A stretch of 13,729 nucleotides of DNA, taken from Collinsella sp. GTDB taxonomy: Bacteria; Actinomycetota; Coriobacteriia; Coriobacteriales; Coriobacteriaceae. Positions within the stretch are counted from its first letter, which is position 1, and the number at the start of each line of letters is the position of its first letter. The stretch covers positions 3,383-17,111 of the forward strand of contig JAHYYK010000047.1 in NCBI GenBank assembly GCA_019425005.1, in the 5' to 3' direction. The notes below the pieces were generated by a model. It was not told the origin of the DNA, searched no databases, and worked only from the letters and a program-made list of their open reading frames with translations. The position numbers were made by a program, and so were the translations under genes. This document shows positions 6,592 through 12,604 of this stretch, one piece after another.

Positions 6592-8031
6592 CTACTTGGC
6601 AGCCTCGGGCTTGTAGGTGACGAACTCGATCGCGAAGCCCACGGCGGCACCCACGAGCGAGGCAACAATAGCCCAGATCATGTGGTTGATGCCGTTAACA
6701 CCGGAGGGGTCGATGAAGGACAGCCAGTTGAAGACGCCCAGACCGCCGGACATGTACACCACGGCGCCGGAGATGCCGATGATGAGGCCACCCACAGCAG
6801 AACCGATGCTGGCGTTGATGAAGGCCTTCTTATCGGGCAGGGCGACACCGTAGATAGCGGGCTCGGTGACGCCAAAGAAGAAGGCAGAGATCATGGCCGG
6901 CAGCGCGATGCCGCGGAACTTCTCGTCCTTGTTCTTGAGATACATGGCAAAGAGCACGGCGCCCAGCGAGAAGGAGTGGGCGATAACGGAGCCCAGGATG
7001 TAGTCGTGGCCCAGAGTGGACAGGTTGACCAGCGCGATGGGCACGAGCGACCAGTGGAAGCCAAAGATGACCAGGCACATCCAGAAGGCACCGACGAGGG
7101 TGCAGCCCAAGAGGGAGCCGATCATGGGCAGGCCAAACAGCAGTGCGAAGAACTCACCGAGCAGGTTGGTGATGAGCGTGGCGATGGGGCCAATGACCAG
7201 GTAGCCAAGGGTAACGGTGACGCTGACGACGATCAGCGGGGTGAAGAACATCTTCATAGAAGCGGGCATCCACTTCTTAACCCAGTGCTCGAGGGTGGAG
7301 CCAAACCAAACCATGAGCAGGATGGGGATAACGGAGCTGGTGTAACCCGAGGCAGGCATGATGAGCGGCAGGCCCAGGAACGTGGTGTACCAAGAGAAGG
7401 TACCGGCAAAGCCGAGCTCGACGGAGCCGACAACCTCGCCCGAGGTCAGGGCAACCATGGTGGGATACACCAGGGCAAAGGCAATGGCCATGCCGTTGAA
7501 CTCGCTCATCTTGAACTTCTTGGCGGCGGTGTAGCCAAGCACCACGGGCAGGAAGTAGAACATGCCGTCGGCGACGGTGTAGAGCAGCGTATAGGCGCCG
7601 TCGTTGGCAAAGCTCGGGACCAGGAAGGTAGCGAGCGCCAGCAGGCCCTTCATGATACCGGCGGCGGCGAAGGTGTCGAGCATGGGGGCGAAGATGCCCG
7701 AGATGAGGTCGATGATCACATCGGTAGCGCTCTTGGGAGCGGCCTCGTCGTCATCGGCGTCGACGGCGCCGCCGTCGCTAAAACCGCCGGCCTTGAGGAC
7801 GGCATCGTAGACGTCCTCGACGATGTTGCCCACAACAACCTGGTACTGGCCGTTGGCGCGCATGACCTTGATGACGTTGGGCAGCTGAGAGATTGCCTCG
7901 TCGTTGGCCTTCGACTCGTCCTTGAGCTTAAAACGAACGCGGGTAATGCAGTGCGCCACGCACTTGACGTTGGACTTACCGCCAACCAGCTCTACGATCT
8001 GGGAAGCAAGATCGTCGTATTTACCTGCCAT
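6592..8031 (-). CDS. bglP: PTS beta-glucoside transporter subunit EIIBC
   Basis: This 479-residue membrane permease should import a beta-glucoside and phosphorylate it. The EIIB domain occupies residues 1-85, with the phospho-accepting C28 in AHCITRVRF. A polar acidic linker (about 86-102) joins it to the EIIC domain (about 104-470), which has about ten hydrophobic segments, GFHW at 324-327 and GVTEPAIYG at 387-395. The protein ends shortly after EIIC, so it lacks the C-terminal EIIA domain found in BglF, and phosphate must come from a separate EIIA. I chose ATG 8029-8031, preceded by GAGAGG at seven bases, over an in-frame TTG at 8052. It is downstream of licT with a 118-base gap and is followed by a strong terminator. 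Confidence 0.95.
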   Translation of the reverse strand: MAGKYDDLASQIVELVGGKSNVKCVAHCITRVRFKLKDESKANDEAISQLPNVIKVMRANGQYQVVVGNIVEDVYDAVLKAGGFSDGGAVDADDDEAAPKSATDVIIDLISGIFAPMLDTFAAAGIMKGLLALATFLVPSFANDGAYTLLYTVADGMFYFLPVVLGYTAAKKFKMSEFNGMAIAFALVYPTMVALTSGEVVGSVELGFAGTFSWYTTFLGLPLIMPASGYTSSVIPILLMVWFGSTLEHWVKKWMPASMKMFFTPLIVVSVTVTLGYLVIGPIATLITNLLGEFFALLFGLPMIGSLLGCTLVGAFWMCLVIFGFHWSLVPIALVNLSTLGHDYILGSVIAHSFSLGAVLFAMYLKNKDEKFRGIALPAMISAFFFGVTEPAIYGVALPDKKAFINASIGSAVGGLIIGISGAVVYMSGGLGVFNWLSFIDPSGVNGINHMIWAIVASLVGAAVGFAIEFVTYKPEAAK

Positions 8032-8127
8032 GATCTGTCCTCTCTTTTCCAAATTTCGACAAAAATATCCCCTACCGCGAGCCGGTACCTTGCCCGCAGT
8101 TAGAAACCAAAAAGGATTGTTGCGATT

Positions 8128-8144
8128 GCCGCCGGGCTGGCGGC
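8128..8144 (-). other. Hairpin between the licT and EIIBC genes
   Basis: The arms GCCGCC (8128-8133) and GGCGGC (8139-8144) with a 5-base loop lie six bases past the licT stop. No T-run follows directly (CCTTTTTGG comes about 12 bases later on the minus strand). It may be an mRNA-processing or weak attenuation element. I see no second RAT in this gap. Confidence 0.4.
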
Positions 8145-8149
8145 TTTAC

Positions 8150-8995
8150 TCACTCGGTCTGCGAAGCCGATCGCAGACGGTTGATATGCATCATCAGATA
8201 CAAGAGTTCCTCGTCCGAGCAGCTCTGCTTGAACTCTTTCTCGAACACGCGGTTGATGGCGTATGCGCACTGGTAGGCCTCGGGAAAATCGCGGGCGGCC
8301 TGCATAAACAGTGAGGAGTTCTCGGTCTGCGTGCACTTGCCCTTGCAGAGGCGGCGAACCAAAAAGCGCAGGTGCGCAAGAAAGCGAATGTAGCAGTACG
8401 ACGCCGTGTCGAGCGAGCAGCCAAGCTGCTTTTCCACGGAATGGGTCACCTCGTCGAGCACGCGGGTGCTCTTCATGATGAAGTCCATGTCCTTGGCGCG
8501 GCCCATGCCATCGACCTCGGCGTTAACGATGTGGAGCGCGATGCTCGTGGCCTCGTTCTGACCCAGCTTGGCGCCGGTGTGCTTTTGCACGATGGCGAGC
8601 GCGGCCTGGCCGATCTCGAGCTCGCGCGGGTAGATGAAGGCTACCTCGTGCTCGAGCGGGTTGGGAGCGCTGAGCTGGTCGTCGTCGCGCTGGACGGCAA
8701 ACTGCAGGTGATCAGCCAGGATAAAGGGCAGGCCACCGGATAGCTTGCAGCCAAGCTGCTGCGACGCGAAGCAGGCAATGTCGCTCGCGGCGAGCAGGAC
8801 GTCGTCGGGAAGGGTGCCCACCATATCCTGCAGGCTCTCGGGAACGTTATAGAATTTGCGCTGGATAAGGGACTCATCGGCAAGCTCGTAGGGCATCTCG
8901 TGGAAACCGATGCCCTTGCCAAAGACAACAACCTCTCGGCCGTCATCGCTGGCGGCAAGAGCAACGTTATTGTTGATCTTCTTTAAAATGAGCAT
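8150..8995 (-). CDS. licT: LicT/BglG-family PRD-containing transcriptional antiterminator
   Basis: This 281-residue RNA-binding antiterminator has the family's usual length. The co-antiterminator domain is at residues 1-57 (MLILKKINNNVALA, VVFGKGIGF). PRD1 spans about 65-170 with H96 (ADHLQFA) and H155 (IALHIVNAE). PRD2 spans about 172-278 with H208 (FLAHLRF) and H270 (LMMHINRL). All four conserved regulatory histidines are present. In the known family, EIIB-dependent phosphorylation of PRD1 inactivates the protein and HPr phosphorylation of PRD2 activates it. It lies upstream of the EIIBC and GH1 genes, with a RAT in its own leader, so it should autoregulate the operon. The ATG is at 8993-8995, and its Shine-Dalgarno GAGGAG is part of the attenuator arm described separately. 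Confidence 0.95.
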   Translation of the reverse strand: MLILKKINNNVALAASDDGREVVVFGKGIGFHEMPYELADESLIQRKFYNVPESLQDMVGTLPDDVLLAASDIACFASQQLGCKLSGGLPFILADHLQFAVQRDDDQLSAPNPLEHEVAFIYPRELEIGQAALAIVQKHTGAKLGQNEATSIALHIVNAEVDGMGRAKDMDFIMKSTRVLDEVTHSVEKQLGCSLDTASYCYIRFLAHLRFLVRRLCKGKCTQTENSSLFMQAARDFPEAYQCAYAINRVFEKEFKQSCSDEELLYLMMHINRLRSASQTE

Positions 8996-8996
8996 G

Positions 8997-9080
8997 AAAA
9001 AACTCCTCGGACATCGGCGCTAGACGACGGGGCGATATTCCTCGTCTTCTATTATGCGCAAGTGATGCCTCCCGAGGAGT
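8997..9080 (-). terminator. Attenuator: terminator / SD-sequestering arm in the licT leader
   Basis: ACTCCTCGG (minus strand 9080-9072) is perfectly complementary to CCGAGGAGT (9010-9002), which is followed by six T residues (9002-8997), one base before the licT ATG. An inner stem AGACGA/TCGTCT (9048-9043 and 9030-9025 on the minus strand) closes part of the intervening loop. The distal arm contains the licT Shine-Dalgarno GAGGAG, and the proximal arm lies inside the RAT. RAT folding and this pairing therefore exclude each other. Confidence 0.65.
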
Positions 9081-9090
9081 AACAAACTTG
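9059..9090 (-). promoter_or_regulatory. RAT (ribonucleic antiterminator) site for LicT
   Basis: On the minus strand the 32 bases fold as a lower stem CAAGT/ACTTG, a 5' bulge TTGTTA, an upper stem CTCC/GGAG with loop TCG, and a 3' GCATC. The positions of TTGTTACT and AGGCA match known sacY/licT/bglG RATs. It lies 64 bases upstream of the licT start and overlaps one arm of the attenuator, as in the classical bgl/lic leaders. Confidence 0.85.
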
Positions 9091-9104
9091 TGAGCACGTG
9101 GGTG

Positions 9105-9110
9105 ATTCTA
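9105..9110 (-). promoter_or_regulatory. Possible -10 box of the licT-bgl operon
   Basis: TAGAAT on the minus strand (9110-9105) is placed so that transcription would start about 8 bases before the RAT. No good -35 box is visible at the expected distance, so this call is weak and may depend on an activator. Confidence 0.35.
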
Positions 9111-9153
9111 GGATGAAACCTGGACGTTGTGTGGGGTACGAGCCGTTCTTTAC

Positions 9154-9186
9154 CGGTGAACGGTAGAAAAACATCGGCGAACGGTA
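9154..9186. promoter_or_regulatory. Paired 12-bp direct repeats spaced 21 bp
   Basis: CGGTGAACGGTA at 9154-9165 and CGGCGAACGGTA at 9175-9186 differ at one base, and their starts are 21 bp apart, two turns of the helix. An inverted relative, GCCGTTC, lies at 9142-9148. They are about 45-75 bp upstream of the possible -10 box of the licT operon and could bind a dimeric regulator. The second repeat ends on the first base of the 49-bp inverted repeat. Confidence 0.35.
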
Positions 9187-9234
9187 CCTGCCAAAAAGGG
9201 ACAGGTTTATTTTGGCAGGTTTTATCTGGGCAAA
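9186..9234. repeat. 49-bp inverted repeat, left copy (C1), with conserved-loop hairpin
   Basis: This segment is the exact reverse complement of 9957-10005 over 49 bases. It contains a hairpin with 10-bp arms CCTGCCAAAA (9187-9196) and TTTTGGCAGG (9210-9219), whose loop holds AGGGACAGG. It lies 25 bases past the stop of the phosphatase gene. In the transcription direction of that gene it has no T-run after the hairpin. The T-run is on the other side. Confidence 0.9.
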
Positions 9235-9258
9235 CGCCGAGGGCGGTGTCCTTCGCCG

Positions 9259-9837
9259 CTACTCCCTTGGCGTGCCGTAGGGGTTGAAGAGGTCCACGTA
9301 GGTAAAGTTCTCGCCGTCAAAATCGAGCTCGAGCATGGCACAGTTGCCGATGCGGTTCTTGAGGTCGAGCGGCTCCACGCCCACCGCGCGCATGACCTGC
9401 GCCGTCGCCGCACCGTGGCTCACGCAGAGCACGCTCTCGTGACCGGGGCGCTGCATGATCTCGGTGATGGTCTTCATCAGGCGCTCGCGAAGCTCGACCT
9501 CGTCCTCGCCGCCATATTGCTTAAAGAAATCACCATAGGGCAGCTTGGGGTTGAGGTCCTCGCTGGCACCCTCAAAGCGGCCGAAGTTCCATTCCTTAAG
9601 ACCCTTGACGCGGGTATAGGGCATGCCGGGAAACGCGAGCTCAAGCGTGTCGCACGCGCGCTCGGAGGTGCTGGAGTAGGCGTGATCGAACGAGATGCCG
9701 CGCTCGCGCACAAGGTCGCCCACGGTCTTTGCCTGCTCGATGCCGAGCTCGGTAAGCGGGGAATCGCACCAGCCCTGTTTGCGACGAAGCAGGTTGAAGA
9801 GCGTTTGACCGTGACGCATAAAGTACAGCTTGGACAT
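9259..9837 (-). CDS. Histidine phosphatase (phosphoglycerate mutase-like)
   Basis: This 192-residue cytoplasmic protein belongs to the histidine phosphatase superfamily. The phospho-accepting H9 is in FMRHGQT, and the partner residues are R60 (SSTSERACDT), E82 (LKEWNFGRFEG) and H141 (CVSHGAA). Its length and the LKEWNFGRFEG motif fit the cofactor-dependent phosphoglycerate mutase/phosphatase group. The longer insert region of true glycolytic GpmA (about 230-250 residues) is missing, so a small-molecule phosphatase is more likely than a glycolytic mutase. I chose ATG 9835-9837, preceded by GGAGG at five bases, over an in-frame ATG at 9849. The gene stands alone between two copies of a perfect 49-bp inverted repeat. 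Its promoter region contains two palindromes. Confidence 0.9.
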   Translation of the reverse strand: MSKLYFMRHGQTLFNLLRRKQGWCDSPLTELGIEQAKTVGDLVRERGISFDHAYSSTSERACDTLELAFPGMPYTRVKGLKEWNFGRFEGASEDLNPKLPYGDFFKQYGGEDEVELRERLMKTITEIMQRPGHESVLCVSHGAATAQVMRAVGVEPLDLKNRIGNCAMLELDFDGENFTYVDLFNPYGTPRE

Positions 9838-9845
9838 AGTTGCCT

Positions 9846-9901
9846 CCATAATCGCAATCGTTTGTCAGCGATTATGGCACCTTAAAGTAACTTTAGGTCA
9901 A
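9846..9901 (-). promoter_or_regulatory. Promoter and palindromic operators of the histidine phosphatase gene
   Basis: On the minus strand TTGACC (9901-9896) is followed 19 bases later by CATAAT (9876-9871), with an extended -10 TG. The spacer contains the perfect palindrome TAAAGT-A-ACTTTA (9883-9895). A second, 10-bp perfect inverted repeat, CCATAATCGC/GCGATTATGG (9846-9855 and 9868-9877), covers the -10 box on one side and abuts the GGAGG on the other. Transcription would start between its arms, so it is more likely a DNA operator than an RNA hairpin. Confidence 0.5.
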
Positions 9902-9956
9902 TACATGTTAGCCAAAATATCGCAAAAGCGTCCAGCCCCTCGTGGTGGAACTGGCA

Positions 9957-10005
9957 TTTGCCCAGATAAAACCTGCCAAAATAAACCTGTCCCTTTTTGG
10001 CAGGT
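9957..10005 (-). repeat. 49-bp inverted repeat, right copy (C2), acting as terminator
   Basis: This is the exact reverse complement of 9186-9234. Its hairpin arms are at 9972-9981 and 9995-10004 and extend by AAAA/TTTT to 9968-10008. On the minus strand it starts within the TAA stop codon of the moaC-mobB fusion and is followed by TTTTAT, so it should act as that gene's intrinsic terminator. The loop holds CCTGTCCC, the core shared with the hairpins at 2174, 3138 and 4723. Confidence 0.88.
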
Positions 10006-10006
10006 T

Positions 10007-11311
10007 TTAGGCGAGGTGATCTTGGATGAGATCGCAGATGGCTCGGGCGTCGTTGATGTTGATGGCTCGGGTCGCGAAGCCGGCGTCGAAGGCCTGGCGT
10101 GCCAGGGCCTCGTTGCAGGCAAGGGCCAGCGTGTGACCGTCGACCAGGTCGAGTGAGCTCTTGCCGCGCAGACGGTCGACACCGGAGCGCGCGACCACGA
10201 TGTTGTCGAAGCCCTCGGTCTTGTAGCCCTCAATGATCACCACGTCGACATCGTTGTAGCGCGACAGCAGCTCGCGCGCGGGCATCTCGTCCTCCTCGCG
10301 CGTGTCGGCGTACTCCGCCCAACGCGTGGCGCAGATGAGGCCCACATGCTTGGATCCGGCTTGGTGATGGCGCCAGGTGTCCTTAGCGGGTACATCGATA
10401 TCAAAGCCGTGATGCCCGTGATGCTTGAGCGAACCCACGCGCAGACCGCGGCGGGTGAGCTCGGCAATGACCTTCTCGACGAGCGTGGTCTTGCCCGAGT
10501 TCTGGTAGCCGATAAACGCGATCGCGGGGACGGCCGGTGTCGGAGCTGCGGGCGCGACGGCGACGGGTGCGCTCGCGGGCGCGGCACCGTCAGCGGCCAC
10601 GGCTTCAACAGCAGCGGCCTGACGCCCTGCACGATCCCACACGCCCGAGCGGCCGCCCTCCTTGTGCAGCAGGCGCACGTCGACGATCTCCATGCCGCGA
10701 TCGACCGCCTTGCACATGTCATAGATCGTTAGGCACGCGGCACTCGCTCCAGTCAGAGCCTCCATCTCAATACCCGTCTTGCCCGTCACGCCCGCCGTGA
10801 CCAGCACGTGAAAGCCAACCTGCCCGTCCGTGCGCGCCGGCACCCAGCCCTCGGGCACGTCCTCGGCAGGCGTCCCCGCCGCAGCGATGGGCGCAATGTC
10901 GCATTTACTCTTGGTAATGAGCAGCGGATGACACATGGGGATGATGTCGCTCGTGCGCTTGATGGCCATAATGCCCGCCACGCGCGCGCAGGCAAGCACG
11001 TCGCCCTTTTTGGCGCGGTCCTGCAGCACCATGGCCTGCGTCTCGGAGTGCATAAGAATGGTGCCCTCGGCGATGGCAATGCGATGGGTCTCGGCCTTGT
11101 CGGACACGTCGACCATGCGCACCTCGCCCTTGGCGTCCACGTGCGTCAGCTCGTCGCGACGGGCATCGCGGGCGGGCTCGGCGACAGCGCTGGCAGTCGG
11201 CTGCGCGGGCACGGCGGCGTTGCCTGTATTCGCCGCAGCCGTGACTTTGTGGGCAGACATCGCGGCCCTGCGAGCGGCCTTGGTGGCATCGGCGTACCTG
11301 CTCTTGGCCAT
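10007..11311 (-). CDS. moaC: MoaC-MobB fusion: cyclic pyranopterin monophosphate synthase + molybdopterin-guanine dinucleotide adapter
   Basis: This 434-residue protein joins two molybdenum-cofactor domains. Residues about 1-53 are an Ala-rich, basic extension not usual in MoaC. Residues 54-230 are MoaC, starting LTHVDAKGEVRMVDVSDK, with the conserved K102, H128 (MCHPL), E182 and E184 (GIEMEAL), D198 and K201 (IYDMCKAVD). MoaC converts the MoaA product to cyclic pyranopterin monophosphate. An Ala/Pro linker (about 231-262) leads to MobB at 263-434, with P-loop GYQNSGKTT (268-276). MobB is a GTP-binding partner of MobA in adding GMP to the cofactor. I chose ATG 11309-11311 because GGAGG lies eight bases before it, inside the last codons of moaA. 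The gap to the moaA stop is four bases, so the pair is translationally close-coupled. Confidence 0.95.
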   Translation of the reverse strand: MAKSRYADATKAARRAAMSAHKVTAAANTGNAAVPAQPTASAVAEPARDARRDELTHVDAKGEVRMVDVSDKAETHRIAIAEGTILMHSETQAMVLQDRAKKGDVLACARVAGIMAIKRTSDIIPMCHPLLITKSKCDIAPIAAAGTPAEDVPEGWVPARTDGQVGFHVLVTAGVTGKTGIEMEALTGASAACLTIYDMCKAVDRGMEIVDVRLLHKEGGRSGVWDRAGRQAAAVEAVAADGAAPASAPVAVAPAAPTPAVPAIAFIGYQNSGKTTLVEKVIAELTRRGLRVGSLKHHGHHGFDIDVPAKDTWRHHQAGSKHVGLICATRWAEYADTREEDEMPARELLSRYNDVDVVIIEGYKTEGFDNIVVARSGVDRLRGKSSLDLVDGHTLALACNEALARQAFDAGFATRAININDARAICDLIQDHLA

Positions 11312-11315
11312 ATGA

Positions 11316-12371
11316 TCATCCTCCGATTTGGGACATAAATCGTTGCGTGCCCTCAATTATCGCGTGTTCCTGCGGTTTGTGGGCCACGGCATCGCGCCAA
11401 ATCGAAACTACCTGCATATCATCACCACGGCGCAGGGCATCGCGCACCGAATACTCGGCATCACTGAACAGGCACGGACGCACGTTACCGTCGGCCGTCA
11501 GGCGCAGACGGTTGCAATTCGCGCAAAAATGGTTGGACATGGCGCTGATGAAGCCGACCGTTCCCGCCGCGCCCGGAAAGTGCCAATAGCGCGCAGGGCC
11601 CGCGCCGGCAGGAGCGTCGTTGATGTCGAGCGGCTCGAGCTCGCCCAGTCCCGTCGCGGCGGCCCCGGCATTGATGCGCGCCCGCAGCTCGTCGCTCGGC
11701 ACGGTATCGCTCGCGTCCCACAGCTCGGGATTGAGCGCGGGCGCGTGAGGGTCTACGGCACAATGCGAGCTCGTGTGCTCATCGCCGATGGGCATGTATT
11801 CGATAAAGCGCAGGTGGATGGGGCGGTCGACGGTCAGCCGCGCGAGGGCCGCCACATCTTGGTTGAGTCGGCGCACGACAACGCAGTTGACCTTAACGGG
11901 CTCAAAGCCCCAAGCCAGCGCCGCGTCGATGCCAGCCATGGTCTGCTCGAGTCGACCCAGGCGCGTGATCTTTCCAAAGAGCGTAGGGTCGAGCGTGTCG
12001 AGCGAGATGTTGACGCGGTTAAGCCCCGCGTCTTTGAGCTGCGGCGCCAGCTTGGGCAGCAAGGCGCCGTTGGTGGTAAGCGAGATGTCCTCGATCTGCG
12101 GAATCGCGCGGATGTCACGAATGAGCGGGATGATACGGCGGCTGACCAGCGGCTCGCCACCCGTCAGGCGCACGCGACGAATGCCCTCCCCCGCCACCAG
12201 GCGCACAAAGCGGGCGATTTCCTCGGCGCTGAGCAGCTCGTCGTGCGCGCGGGGCGCCACGCCATCGGCCGGCATGCAGTAAATGCAGCGGAAATTGCAC
12301 TTGTCGGTAACGGCAATGCGCAGGTAGTTGATATCGCGGCCAAAGCCGTCATGTTGCACGTGCCCGTCCAC
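11316..12371 (-). CDS. moaA: GTP 3',8-cyclase MoaA (radical SAM)
   Basis: This 351-residue cytoplasmic enzyme catalyses, with S-adenosylmethionine, the first step of molybdenum cofactor synthesis from GTP. The radical-SAM cluster cysteines are C25, C29 and C32 (CNFRCIYC), and GGEP is at 71-74. The second cluster cysteines are C283, C286 and C300 (CANC...RPC). The protein ends in MSQIGG, keeping the C-terminal Gly-Gly needed by the family. The start is GTG 12369-12371, behind GGGGAGGG. It is the first gene of a two-gene unit with the moaC-mobB fusion. Genes for MoaE, MoaD, MoeA and MobA are not in the window. Confidence 0.97.
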   Translation of the reverse strand: MDGHVQHDGFGRDINYLRIAVTDKCNFRCIYCMPADGVAPRAHDELLSAEEIARFVRLVAGEGIRRVRLTGGEPLVSRRIIPLIRDIRAIPQIEDISLTTNGALLPKLAPQLKDAGLNRVNISLDTLDPTLFGKITRLGRLEQTMAGIDAALAWGFEPVKVNCVVVRRLNQDVAALARLTVDRPIHLRFIEYMPIGDEHTSSHCAVDPHAPALNPELWDASDTVPSDELRARINAGAAATGLGELEPLDINDAPAGAGPARYWHFPGAAGTVGFISAMSNHFCANCNRLRLTADGNVRPCLFSDAEYSVRDALRRGDDMQVVSIWRDAVAHKPQEHAIIEGTQRFMSQIGG

Positions 12372-12411
12372 GCAGCCCTCCCCTCACGCGGCGTTTTATT
12401 CTTCGGAAAAC

Positions 12412-12417
12412 ATAATA
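12412..12417 (-). promoter_or_regulatory. Possible -10 box of the moaA-moaC unit
   Basis: TATTAT on the minus strand (12417-12412) lies about 40 bases before the GTG start. No clear -35 box is seen. The arms CCCGTA/TACGGG at 12442-12447 and 12421-12426 form an inverted repeat directly upstream. I looked for a molybdenum-cofactor riboswitch here and do not see the room or the shape for one. Confidence 0.3.
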
Positions 12418-12500
12418 CCCTACGGGAGAATCATGCCGACACCCGTACGACAGGACAGGCCGCTTCGAGCAAAACGGACTTTCCAAGCCCATCCTCAGCA

Positions 12501-12567
12501 CAGACCATCACAACATTCGATGCTTTTCCCGTTTTTGGCGAAAAACGTCGAATGTTGTGATGGTCTG
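12501..12567. repeat. 57-bp palindromic repeat, copy B2 (inverted relative to B1)
   Basis: The perfect 20-bp arms are at 12501-12520 and 12548-12567 (CAGACCATCACAACATTCGA and its complement) with a 27-base loop. The loop holds a nested perfect 7-bp hairpin, CGTTTTT/AAAAACG, at 12530-12547. The core 12505-12561 is the same element as 3208-3264 in opposite orientation. It lies 38 bases past the stop of the 12605-13642 gene and upstream of moaA, with no T-run after it. Confidence 0.85.
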
Positions 12568-12604
12568 CCTGCCCATGGCACCCCGTAGAAGGGCCAGAAC
12601 GCCC

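Noticed and set aside
6532..8103. 523-codon open frame on the plus strand
   Set aside because: It is antisense to the EIIBC gene. The Asp/Gly/His-rich translation is a frame artefact, and it starts inside the EIIBC terminator.
12372..12500. Molybdenum-cofactor riboswitch upstream of moaA
   Set aside because: The leader from the possible promoter is only about 40 bases long and shows no fold of the required size.
11328..12560. 410-codon open frame on the plus strand
   Set aside because: It is the antisense shadow of moaA, which has all radical-SAM cysteines in frame.
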